NCBI GenBank assembly: GCA_018970395.1
Contig: JAGWWM010000024.1
Coordinates: forward strand, 1-35,007
Length of the DNA stretch: 35,007 nt
Reading direction: 5' to 3'
Origin: Bacteroidota bacterium
GTDB taxonomy: Bacteria; Bacteroidota; Bacteroidia; Chitinophagales; Chitinophagaceae
Below, in pieces: positions 1-6,918 of this stretch; position 1 is the stretch's first letter; each line of letters starts with the position of its first letter. The notes under the pieces are model-generated. The model did not search any database. It had not been told where the DNA came from and saw only the letters and a list, made by a program, of their open reading frames with translations. Position numbers and translations under genes: made by a program.

Positions 1-125
1 TCGTTAAAGTGTGTTTTAAAATAGATTATTTGTCTGACCTTATCCACGTTGTAAAGTTAACTAATAATGGAACAACAAAGAAATGATTTTAAGGATTTAA
101 GCAAGGTGTCAATTAATTCAATGGT

Positions 126-270
126 ACATAACGGTTCGCGGCTTTACGCCGGGCGGGTTTATCGTAAATATATTTATTCTTTTTGGCAGTGCAAGGGCGT
201 ATCATGGCGAAGCTCAGCCCGGCACTGCCAACCGTTCAGCCCGACTGGCGTAAAGGCGATGTTATAAGCA
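126..270 (-). repeat. attC-like imperfect palindrome (site 1)
   Basis: On the minus strand the parts run R'' GCTTATAAC (269-261), a 5-base spacer, L'' CTTTACGCC (255-247), L' GGCGTAAAG (150-142), a 9-base spacer ending CGAACC, then R' GTTATGTAC (132-124). The L arms pair perfectly over 9 bp. A nested perfect 10-bp stem lies inside, TTGGCAGTGC (183-192) with GCACTGCCAA (222-231). Unequal spacers flank the paired L boxes, as in attC sites. The whole stretch 1-290 holds this site and no convincing gene. Confidence 0.65.
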
Positions 271-1074
271 TAGCCGATTAACATACTTTACTATTGGCTT
301 AGTTCCCATTTTGATCCATCCTTAAAAACAACTTCATATGGATATGCTATTAAAATCTTTTTCCCGTCTCTGCTTAGAACACTCCATTCACCATATTCTG
401 ATGTGCCAGGTTTTAATGCATCATCAGTAAAGCCTCCGCCCCAACCATCTATAAGGCCTCCCATATCCGCTGGTTCATTAAATGCATTTTCGCCATACCA
501 CTTAAACCGTATTGCGGTTATGACTTTTTCACTTATGTTTTTATATCTCAATGAAACATCTTTATAGTTAGAATACTCTTTGGTCACAAACTTTGCACTC
601 AAAACTTTTACTGGCGCTAAATACAAGCCGCCAGTATCATATTTTGCACCAACACCATTCTTTTCTTCTCTAATTTTTGTTATTGATTCTTCTATATTAT
701 TAGGCATGCCACTTATACTTTGTTTTAAATTGTTTTCTAAACTGTCTTTTTTGGCGAAATATATTTTATAAGTAATGTCTTCGTGTTTTTCATTCAGAAG
801 TTCAAAGTTGATTGGAGCCGATAAATATGTATTACCATAAGCTTTTTTCATATCATCATGAACTTTCTTTGATATTTGAAATTTTTTAAAGGCCTCCAAA
901 TATGCAGCACTATCGGAATATGCTTCAATAATTTCCTCTTTGCTTCCTTCTCGATAGTAGTATTTCTTTTTCATTTGACAACTTGTATAAATTATTCCTA
1001 TGAAAAGAATAAAAAACAATGTGTTAATTTTAGTCATATCCTTCGCTTTAGTTTTTTTTAAGGCTTGCTTATAA
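132..1074 (-). mobile_element. Integron-like gene cassette carrying a lipoprotein gene
   Basis: Read on the minus strand, the unit begins at the G^TT cut point of GTTATAAGCA (1075 down to 1066) and ends in a palindromic site whose R'' box is the exact complement, TGCTTATAAC (270 down to 261). This 10-base complementarity between a cassette's first bases and its own R'' box is what integron excision and insertion produce. The only gene inside (291-1037) starts 34 bp from the boundary, leaving little room for a promoter, as is usual for cassettes. The cassette assignment is inference from this architecture; no intact integrase is present in the window. Confidence 0.65.
291..1037 (-). CDS. Cassette-borne lipoprotein of unknown function
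   Basis: About 248 residues. I place the start at the internal ATG at 1037 because it opens a type II signal peptide, MTKINTLFFILFIGIIYTSC, with the lipobox cysteine at residue 20. The longer frame up to 1427 runs through the attC-like site and is not credible. After the signal comes a charged, helical-looking region (about 21-150). The C-terminal part (about 165-248) looks like a small beta-sandwich, with motifs such as SLRYKNISEK and AIRFKWYGENAF, reminiscent of FxLYD or DUF4352-type extracellular domains. AAGGA precedes the ATG by one base, too close to be a normal ribosome site. Being a lipoprotein it should sit in the periplasm or on a membrane. It is the only gene of its cassette. Function not recognised. 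Confidence 0.7.
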   Translation of the reverse strand: MTKINTLFFILFIGIIYTSCQMKKKYYYREGSKEEIIEAYSDSAAYLEAFKKFQISKKVHDDMKKAYGNTYLSAPINFELLNEKHEDITYKIYFAKKDSLENNLKQSISGMPNNIEESITKIREEKNGVGAKYDTGGLYLAPVKVLSAKFVTKEYSNYKDVSLRYKNISEKVITAIRFKWYGENAFNEPADMGGLIDGWGGGFTDDALKPGTSEYGEWSVLSRDGKKILIAYPYEVVFKDGSKWELSQ

Positions 1075-1203
1075 CGGTTCGGGGCTTGCCGAAGGCGGGG
1101 CGTTTCAGCACTGCCGTTCATTTGAAAAACTAAAGTTCGGTTAAGCACAAAACTGTCATAGAAGCTCGTCACCCCCGCTTTTGGCAAGCCCTTGTTATGG
1201 GCA
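1066..1203 (-). repeat. attC-like imperfect palindrome (site 2)
   Basis: On the minus strand the parts run R'' GCCCATAAC (1202-1194), spacer AA, L'' GGGCTTGCC (1191-1183), L' GGCAAGCCC (1090-1082), spacer CGAACC (1081-1076), and R' GTTATAAGC (1075-1067). An inner GCGGGG/CCCCGC pair extends the stem. The CGAACC-GTTAT junction is shared with site 1, so the two belong to one attC family. Its R'' box is complementary over 10 bases to the far end of the defence cassette at 7216-7225. The gap 1038-1413 otherwise holds only the hairpin repeat described below. Confidence 0.7.
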
Positions 1204-1280
1204 TGTGCTTCTTTTTCAGTCGTCAAGTTGTCGTGTCCGTTTGTGTCTGCTGTCTGCATTGTCTGCTTGTGTGTCGGGGG

Positions 1281-1413
1281 GTTTAATTTTTTAAAAAGCA
1301 AGGAAAAAAATATTTTGAAATTTTTCTTGGGTAGGGCAGGCACACTCTTTTGCAAGCTTTGGACAGTGTTTGGGTTTGTGCGGCTTGCAAATGTGTGTGA
1401 CTGCTGCGTTGGC
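1281..1413 (+). repeat. Hairpin repeat, copy A (left end of defence island)
   Basis: An AT-rich run (1288-1326) is followed by a stem of TTTGCAAGC (1349-1357) with GCTTGCAAA (1383-1391); flanking bases add imperfect pairing. It begins immediately after the stop codon of the last TIR gene. A diverged copy in inverted orientation lies at 6941-7065 at the other end of the operon, sharing CTCTTTTGCAAGCTT, GTGCGGCTTGCAAATGTG and an AATATTTTGAAATT stretch. It could double as a transcription terminator, though there is no clean U-tract. Confidence 0.6.
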
Positions 1414-1794
1414 TCATAATGATTCAATAAATTCTTTCACATTATCCCAAGTCCATTCTTTACAAGCAACACCATACATGTTGTCTGGCTTGTCCGAGTA
1501 TGTCGCTTCTTTGATATAAATTCCCATTAGTGGAATTTTTTCCTCCTTTGCACAATCAATTTCCCAAAGTTCACCTTCCGCTTTTTTGGAGTTTTTAGAA
1601 ATCAAAGCAATTACGCCATCGCAACCTTTGATTCTACTTCTACAATTTGTTTTCCATTTCTCGTCAAAAGGTTCTTTGACGGACATGTCAACAAACTCAT
1701 AGGGAACTTTTGCATTTTTTGCTTGTCCTGTGAAAAGGATTTTTGTTGTTTCATCTTCAATAGCGAATGCAACGAATACTCTTTTGTTAGCCAT
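1414..1794 (-). CDS. TIR-like (DUF1863-type) protein, second copy
   Basis: 126 residues from the ATG at 1794, which leaves a 20-bp gap after the protease gene. The longer frame from 1845 would overlap that gene and adds 17 residues before the domain. The whole protein is one TIR-like domain: strand VFVAFAIED (6-14), FVDMSVKEPF (34-43), CDGVIALISKN (58-68), LWEIDCAKEE (76-85) and a final WTWDN (114-118). The glutamate of the WEI motif (E78) sits where TIR NADases carry their catalytic glutamate. Family knowledge: ThsB proteins of Thoeris use this fold to turn NAD into a cyclic ADP-ribose signal after phage infection. It is soluble, unlike its paralogue at 2785-3276. With the caspase-like gene just upstream, a signalling role is likely; the product is not shown by sequence. 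Confidence 0.8.
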   Translation of the reverse strand: MANKRVFVAFAIEDETTKILFTGQAKNAKVPYEFVDMSVKEPFDEKWKTNCRSRIKGCDGVIALISKNSKKAEGELWEIDCAKEEKIPLMGIYIKEATYSDKPDNMYGVACKEWTWDNVKEFIESL

Positions 1795-1814
1795 GTTATT
1801 TGTTTTTAAGTTTT

Positions 1815-2783
1815 TTAAATGCGTTTCTCTTTTACTAATCTCCAATAGTGATAACCCAATGCCGTCAGTTTACAGGATTTTGAATTCATTGCAGCGAAAT
1901 ACATAAACGGTTCGCCAACTGGAACAACTAAACCAACTCCTTGAAATTTTTGAAGGTGTTTGAATATTGCAACATTCTCTGGCTTTGCATGTGGCTCAAC
2001 AACTTTGTGTTCAACAACTGGTGCATTTGTATCTTCAAATGAAGGGTCTAAATAAAATTCGTCTTGCGGTGTCGGGAAATAGTCAACTAACTTTCTCAAG
2101 ATGTCAATTGGAACTTGTGGAGTAACTGTCCGCAAAGAAGTAAACCTTGTAATGTTTGTTTTGAAAACTGGTCTTTGATCCCAAGGTCCAAGTGCTTGGT
2201 CTATGTATGCGTAAACACTCCCAGGTGTAATGTGTCCACGAAGGTCTGCTGCACCTCCTTGTAAAGCATCCAACAAAAGATTTGTAAATACTCCGTGTCC
2301 GTTTATTTCAATCGCACTTTCAATATCACGGCTTGCAGTAAGAATTGAAACACCTTCACCGATGTGTGCTGATTTGCCACCTAAATTTTTTGGAGAACCT
2401 AATGCTCCGGAATGGCAACAGTCAAGAATGATTACTCTGTTCTGTGCTTTTGAATCATTTGCAATCGTGAGAATTTCATCCATTGAAACCCCTTCGTCAT
2501 TTGGTTTATAGTCGGGAGTTACAATGTAGCCACCAATATCATCTAACAAACCGTGTCCTGAAAAATAAAGCAATGCTGTTTCACAATCGCCACTAAACAA
2601 TTCAATGATTAGTCCTTTCAACTCCGATTTGGTCGGAACATCTGTTACAAGTCGCACATCAAAATTTGGAGAGCCGTCTCCGTTAGCTTCAATAATTCCG
2701 CTGAACGCAGAAGCATCATTAACGCATCCACGAAGTGGAGCTTTTGGATAGTTGTTTATTCCAACGATTAGTGCTTTTCTCAT
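1815..2783 (-). CDS. Caspase-like protease (peptidase C14), putative Thoeris IV effector
   Basis: 322 residues. The N-terminal two thirds (1-215) is a caspase/metacaspase domain: MRKALIVGINNY start, catalytic histidine in YFSGHG (H77) and catalytic cysteine in DCCHSG (C123). The remainder (about 225-322) is not a recognised protease part; its end, from about 270, looks like a small winged-helix-like fold with LTALGYHYWRLVKEKRI and may bind the activating signal. It starts one base after the stop of the upstream TIR gene (TAA-A-ATG), so the two should be co-translated. In type IV Thoeris a TIR-made cyclic ADP-ribose isomer (N7-cADPR) switches on such a protease, which then degrades cell proteins and stops phage growth. 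The role here is inferred from domain pairing and position. A stand-alone metacaspase is possible but less likely. Confidence 0.85.
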   Translation of the reverse strand: MRKALIVGINNYPKAPLRGCVNDASAFSGIIEANGDGSPNFDVRLVTDVPTKSELKGLIIELFSGDCETALLYFSGHGLLDDIGGYIVTPDYKPNDEGVSMDEILTIANDSKAQNRVIILDCCHSGALGSPKNLGGKSAHIGEGVSILTASRDIESAIEINGHGVFTNLLLDALQGGAADLRGHITPGSVYAYIDQALGPWDQRPVFKTNITRFTSLRTVTPQVPIDILRKLVDYFPTPQDEFYLDPSFEDTNAPVVEHKVVEPHAKPENVAIFKHLQKFQGVGLVVPVGEPFMYFAAMNSKSCKLTALGYHYWRLVKEKRI

Positions 2784-2784
2784 T

Positions 2785-3276
2785 TTAGAATTTGCTTATT
2801 GATTCATCAAGATTATCCCAAGTCCAATCAATTACTTTTTTGCCGTATAATTCAGGTGGCTTTGCTCCTCTGTCATTTTTCTTTATGTGCATTCCTACAA
2901 CTGGAACATTTTCTTCTTTCGCACATGTGATTTCCCACCTTGAACCACCCGAATGCCAAGTGTTCTTACTAAGCAATACAATCATTCCATCACACTTCTG
3001 AATTTTCTCTCTGCACTTTTCTTTCCAAACCTTTTGTGTCCAAGGTTCTTTCACTGACATGTCAACGAATGAGAAAGGAGTTCTTTCATTCTTTGCTTGT
3101 GAAACAAGAAAGTCACGATACTTTTTATCTTCAATAGCGAAGCTGATGAAGATTTTCTTTTTTGATGTTCTATCGTTTGTGCTGCGTTTCCTTTTCTTCG
3201 GTTTTTCTTCTTCTTCGTCAGAAAATGCACTTAAAAGCAATGCACCTATTCCTAATCCGATTAATACTGGTAGCAT
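2785..3276 (-). CDS. Membrane-anchored TIR-like (DUF1863-type) protein, first copy
   Basis: 163 residues. An N-terminal hydrophobic segment (LPVLIGLGIGALLLSAF, about 2-18) is followed by an acidic then strongly basic linker (DEEEEKPKKRKRS), so the protein is probably held at the inner membrane. The TIR-like domain spans 41-163: KIFISFAIED, FVDMSVKEPW (70-79), CDGMIVLLSKN (95-105), RWEITCAKEE (113-122; candidate catalytic E115), WTWDN (151-155). The FVDMSVKEP and CAKEE blocks are identical in the second TIR copy, so they are paralogues. The gene lies 12 bp after the nuclease gene and 1 bp before the protease gene. It likely makes the NAD-derived signal; the anchor suggests it senses an event at the membrane, which is inference. 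Confidence 0.82.
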   Translation of the reverse strand: MLPVLIGLGIGALLLSAFSDEEEEKPKKRKRSTNDRTSKKKIFISFAIEDKKYRDFLVSQAKNERTPFSFVDMSVKEPWTQKVWKEKCREKIQKCDGMIVLLSKNTWHSGGSRWEITCAKEENVPVVGMHIKKNDRGAKPPELYGKKVIDWTWDNLDESISKF

Positions 3277-3288
3277 TTCAAATTTTGT

Positions 3289-4584
3289 TTAGCTGATACA
3301 TTCAATAAATGATTCAACCCATTCGGTTGTTGGTTCGTCAATTGGTGCAATTTCTCTTCGCATTTGGCAAATAGATTCTGCAATCGCAATCATCCACTTT
3401 TCTCCAACTTTGTCAGGGCTTAATCCATACTTTTTTATTTGGAAGTTTATCCATTCGCTGAATTCCATTATGTGAATTTCAGTTTCGTGAATCAATTCCA
3501 GTTCTTCCATTCTCTTTTTGATTTCAGGTTTCAAGTTCGGTTCGTGGTCTGTTACAAAACCTGCTATTGCTGTTTGAGGATGAGATTTCAATTTGTCATT
3601 CAGTTCTTCTAACTCATCTCTCAAATATGCTTTGCCATATTTCGCATCCCAAGATTCAATGATGTCCATATTGCCCTGTGTCATTGTGATTTCAATATCA
3701 CCAATGTTTCCATGCTTCTTGTTTGCTGAACGCATTTGTGAAAGCGGTTTGAGAAAACCACTCAAACATTTTTCTTCTTCCAACACTTGAAAGAATGAGT
3801 GCATTGCAACTTCAAACATTCTTGCTGAATAAGTTGAACTCTCAATGAAACTAGTAATCGTTTTGAAGCAAACTTTGAAACTCGGTTCCTTTTTTAAAAA
3901 TGCTTTGAGTGCTTTTCCTGTCTTTGCAGTTAGTTCAAGAAACGCTTCTGATTTGTTGTTGAGAAAAATCAAAAGCTGTTTTAAAGCATTTACGCTGTCC
4001 ATTTCTTCCCTTTCAACAGCATCGGTTATTTCCAACCACTCTTTTCTTGCTCCACGAATTGCTGCCTTATAAAGTTTTGAGTAAGGATAGTTCTCGGCTA
4101 AACTTCTTGTCATCATAAATCCGTCTGCGTTCAATCGCAAGAGATTATGCTTTCTCAAAACTGGTGTGATGTAATTTTTATCAAGAACTCTCATTGGAAT
4201 TCCTTCTTTCCAAGAGAAGTCGGCACCTGTGCTTCCTTTGTGCAAACGAATTGATTGTGTAGGAAGAATTGATTTCACTGTGAGTTGAAGAATTGTAAGC
4301 CCTACGATTGCTCTGCCAACTTCACTTGTAACTGAATTAACAAGCGATTCAATCACCTCAACTTGTTGCTTTGAAAGTTTATCAATCTTCACTTCGGGAT
4401 TCCGACATTCTTCAATTATCTTTTCAAGAAAACCTTTTTCCAAAGCATCTTTGATTGTCGCTAATCTTTTCTTCGCTTCATCGGAAGTTTGCCCTTCATC
4501 ATAGCGATATTCAACTCCGTCCTCATTCACTAAAATGCTTCGGTCTGAATAGATGTATAAAACTGGTTCGTATTTTTTAGCCAT
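3289..4584 (-). CDS. Putative type II restriction endonuclease, PD-(D/E)XK fold
   Basis: 431 residues from the ATG at 4584, which overlaps the methyltransferase stop in ATGGCTAA (8 bases). The upstream ATG at 4614 would overlap by 38 bases and is less likely. A PD-(D/E)XK active site can be drawn: helix glutamate in MFEVAMHSFF (E258), aspartate in NIGDIEIT (D296) and D-A-K in IIESWDAKYGK (D313, K315). The long helical N-terminal part (about 1-230) resembles the recognition portions of some type II enzymes but I cannot name the site. Position directly behind a C5 methyltransferase and a small HTH controller is the standard layout of a type II system. It would cut DNA not methylated by its partner. 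The same transcript continues into the TIR-caspase genes. Confidence 0.75.
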   Translation of the reverse strand: MAKKYEPVLYIYSDRSILVNEDGVEYRYDEGQTSDEAKKRLATIKDALEKGFLEKIIEECRNPEVKIDKLSKQQVEVIESLVNSVTSEVGRAIVGLTILQLTVKSILPTQSIRLHKGSTGADFSWKEGIPMRVLDKNYITPVLRKHNLLRLNADGFMMTRSLAENYPYSKLYKAAIRGARKEWLEITDAVEREEMDSVNALKQLLIFLNNKSEAFLELTAKTGKALKAFLKKEPSFKVCFKTITSFIESSTYSARMFEVAMHSFFQVLEEEKCLSGFLKPLSQMRSANKKHGNIGDIEITMTQGNMDIIESWDAKYGKAYLRDELEELNDKLKSHPQTAIAGFVTDHEPNLKPEIKKRMEELELIHETEIHIMEFSEWINFQIKKYGLSPDKVGEKWMIAIAESICQMRREIAPIDEPTTEWVESFIECIS

Positions 4585-6526
4585 GTGCTTGTAATGATTT
4601 TTTAAGTTGAACACTCAACGGAGTAAGTGTCGGAAATCTATATGGAATTAAATATTCGTTTTCTGAAATTTCGGGGTTCGTGTTGTTGTTTCTTATTTCA
4701 AAGCCAATCTTCCGTAATTCATAAAAACATTCAAGAATTTCATCTTGCCTCAATTCATAACCCGAAGCAAAATGATTGATGTCTTTAATTTGCCCGATTG
4801 TCGGGTCAATCAAAATCAGTTCAACAACTTTCCAAAAGTTGCTTTCAAGTTTCTTGCTTGACTTCACAAACGAAAATGAAATGTCGTTGGTGTATTGGTA
4901 GTATCCATTAAGTTGAACCAAGTCAGCTTTGATATGATTCTCTGCTAATGCTTGCTCAAAAACTTTCCAAAGAATTGTGTAGTCAGTTTGAATGTTGCTG
5001 CTTGAAATTAAATGCACTTCGTTCACCGAATGAAACAGGGGAGTGCCTCTTGTTCTTTTCAATTCAATTCTGAAAAGTTCTTTGTCATTTTCATTTCTGC
5101 TCAATTCAAAAGTCCATTTCTTGTTTGTTGGTTTGAAGCGAACTTCAATTTCAGATTTCGGATTGCTCTTGATTTTGAAATTCTCTGTCAACTCAACTTT
5201 GTATTTTTTAGAAGCAATTTCTTTTTTCGGTTTCGCTTTGTGATTGTCAAGAGCTGTTGATGCTTTCTGTAAATACTGGTCGGTCTTTTCACTTTTCAAT
5301 CTTCTGAACGAAAGTTTTTCAACTTCTTCAAGGTAGTTGAATTCAAAAGGTAACTCAACATTGAAAAACTGATTCAACACACTTAACGCTAAGAGCCGAG
5401 CAAACTGTGGGGGAACGGAGTTCCCGATTTGTTTGCTTGCAACGGCTCTGTTGCCAAGTATTTTGTAATCATCAGGGAAAGTTTGAAGTCGTTTCAATTC
5501 TTCAATGGTGAAATGTCGGTTCTCCCAATGAAAGGGACCCGTGTATTGTCCGCCTGATGCTTTCAAAGTTCTAATTGGTTTTAATGGGTCTGCTTTGTAG
5601 AGAAAGTCAGAGAACTTTGAACGCCAAGCAAAGATTGGATTCGGGTGTCCCATTTTGTCTGTGAAGAAACTGTAATTCAGTCCTGGCGGAACTTCATTTA
5701 GTAGATGTCCGAACCTTCCATTGATAGAAGGAAGTTTGTCGTTCTCGGGTTTGCCAACATTTAAAATTGCTTGCTGTGCAGAGTAGTGAGGAAATCCTTC
5801 AAACGAATCGGGACCATGTGTTGGCTTTGGAAACTTGAAAGGTTTGTCAATAGAACCAACTAAAATAATTCTTTCACGATGCTGTGGAACTCCATAATCG
5901 GCTGCATCCAAAATGCGATAAGAAACATTGTAACCAATTTCTTTAAATGCTTTCAGAATCTTCTTTATTGATTCTCCTTTTTCTGCTCCCAACAAACCGT
6001 AAACATTTTCAAAAAGAAAACCTTTTGGTTTGAGTTTCTGCAACACTCTCACATATTCTTCAAACAAACTTCCTCTGTCGTCCTTTGTTCCCGCTACTCC
6101 TGCTGCTCTGCGTCCTGCTGCTGAAAAAGATTGACAAGGCGGACCACCAATTACAAAATCAATTTTGGTTGCAATGTTTGGTTCGTATTGTCTGATGTCT
6201 TTGCACTTGATGTTTGCTTGCGAAAAATATTTTCCTGTTGCTTGATTGTGCAGCATCGTCTGCACAAACTTGTCTTCAAGTTCAACTGATTCAATAAGAG
6301 TAAAACCCGTGTCGCAAAATCCAATGTCCAGTCCACCTGCACCTGAAAACAAAGCAACAATGTTAATTGGCTCTTTCAGATTCCTTTTTGTCCAGTTTCT
6401 GATTGCTTTTCCAAACTCGTCAGGCGATAAATTATCACTGTCAGAAATTTGAGAACAAATTTCTTTGTAGCTGTTTTTACTTACGGCTGTTTCAAAAAAA
6501 CTAAGTTGATTTATTTCTGCTCTCAT
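4577..6526 (-). CDS. DNA (cytosine-5-)-methyltransferase of the type II R-M system
   Basis: 649 residues, long for a type II C5 enzyme. Motifs in order: I, ALFSGAGGLDIGF (58-70); IV, GGPPCQSFSAAGRR (127-140) with catalytic Cys131; VI, ENV (173-175); VIII, QHRERI (215-220); X, GNSVPPQFARLLA (368-380). The target recognition region lies between about 225 and 360. A further 265 residues after motif X show no known domain and may help DNA recognition or partner contact. It methylates cytosine in the host copy of the recognition site and so protects against the nuclease encoded next. The start overlaps the controller stop as ATGA, and its own stop overlaps the nuclease start, so translation of all three is probably coupled. 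Recognition site unknown. Confidence 0.93.
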   Translation of the reverse strand: MRAEINQLSFFETAVSKNSYKEICSQISDSDNLSPDEFGKAIRNWTKRNLKEPINIVALFSGAGGLDIGFCDTGFTLIESVELEDKFVQTMLHNQATGKYFSQANIKCKDIRQYEPNIATKIDFVIGGPPCQSFSAAGRRAAGVAGTKDDRGSLFEEYVRVLQKLKPKGFLFENVYGLLGAEKGESIKKILKAFKEIGYNVSYRILDAADYGVPQHRERIILVGSIDKPFKFPKPTHGPDSFEGFPHYSAQQAILNVGKPENDKLPSINGRFGHLLNEVPPGLNYSFFTDKMGHPNPIFAWRSKFSDFLYKADPLKPIRTLKASGGQYTGPFHWENRHFTIEELKRLQTFPDDYKILGNRAVASKQIGNSVPPQFARLLALSVLNQFFNVELPFEFNYLEEVEKLSFRRLKSEKTDQYLQKASTALDNHKAKPKKEIASKKYKVELTENFKIKSNPKSEIEVRFKPTNKKWTFELSRNENDKELFRIELKRTRGTPLFHSVNEVHLISSSNIQTDYTILWKVFEQALAENHIKADLVQLNGYYQYTNDISFSFVKSSKKLESNFWKVVELILIDPTIGQIKDINHFASGYELRQDEILECFYELRKIGFEIRNNNTNPEISENEYLIPYRFPTLTPLSVQLKKSLQAHG

Positions 6527-6849
6527 TTTTTTGATTTGGTTTTGTAGTAAGCAACTTTTGCTTCTGCTACTTTAAATGTATCAAGGTCTGCTTCTTCTTC
6601 TATCATTCTGTAAGCGAACTGGTCGCTTAGAAATTCTTTCAGTAATTGTTTTTCGTTCACTTTGAAGAACAACGCAATTTGCTTTATCTGTTCTTTTGTT
6701 GCTTGTCTTTCGTTGCGTTCAATTTTTGCCAAGAGTGAAGTATCAATTCCAATTTCATTGGCTACTTCCCTCAATGAAAGTTCAGCTTGCTCACGAAGAG
6801 TTCTAAGCTGTTCTCCAAAGCTTGTCACACTATTTTTTGTCGTTGCCAT
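6523..6849 (-). CDS. XRE-family HTH controller (C protein-like) of the R-M / defence operon
   Basis: 108 residues. A helix-turn-helix of the XRE/Cro type covers about 11-68: FGEQLRTLREQAELSLREVA, then IGIDTSLLAKIERNERQ, with the recognition helix around SLLAKIER. The C-terminal 40 residues are charged and helical. It is the first gene of the six-gene unit and overlaps the methyltransferase start (ATGA). Two matching inverted repeats (GGAC-N7-GTCC) lie just before its start codon and overlap the promoter, so the protein most likely binds there and sets the level of the whole operon, as C proteins do in type II systems. Whether it activates or represses cannot be read from sequence; operator position over the -7 element favours repression at high level. 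Confidence 0.85.
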   Translation of the reverse strand: MATTKNSVTSFGEQLRTLREQAELSLREVANEIGIDTSLLAKIERNERQATKEQIKQIALFFKVNEKQLLKEFLSDQFAYRMIEEEADLDTFKVAEAKVAYYKTKSKK

Positions 6850-6850
6850 C

Positions 6851-6869
6851 TTGGACTAAATTTGTCCAA
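6851..6869. promoter_or_regulatory. Operator 1 (C-box-like inverted repeat)
   Basis: TTGGACTAAATTTGTCCAA has perfect 6-base arms around a 7-base centre. It lies 1 base upstream of the controller ATG (6849) and covers part of the -7 promoter element. Same GGAC-N7-GTCC layout as operator 2; centres are 40 bp apart, about four helical turns. Confidence 0.7.
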
Positions 6870-6899
6870 AGGTAATGAACTTATTTTATGATGGACAAA
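6867..6899 (-). promoter_or_regulatory. Bacteroidota-type promoter of the defence operon
   Basis: On the minus strand TTTG (6899-6896) is followed after 21 bases by TACCTTTG (6874-6867), fitting the Bacteroidota TTTG / TAnnTTTG consensus. The -33 element lies inside operator 2 and the -7 element overlaps operator 1, so a bound controller would directly affect RNA polymerase. The predicted transcript would start very near the controller ATG. Confidence 0.55.
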
Positions 6900-6908
6900 T
6901 AATGTCCA
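6892..6908. promoter_or_regulatory. Operator 2 (C-box-like inverted repeat)
   Basis: TGGACAAATAATGTCCA, with 5-base arms and the same 7-base spacing as operator 1. It covers the -33 TTTG of the predicted promoter. Confidence 0.65.
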
Positions 6909-6918
6909 CGAAAGTTTT

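Noticed and set aside
67-267. Open frame at the left edge, 66 codons
   Set aside because: It lies across the attC-like palindrome and shows no protein-like composition; stem sequences explain it.
1038-1427. Upstream extension of the lipoprotein frame
   Set aside because: It crosses a recombination site and a hairpin repeat, and the signal peptide with lipobox begins at 1037.
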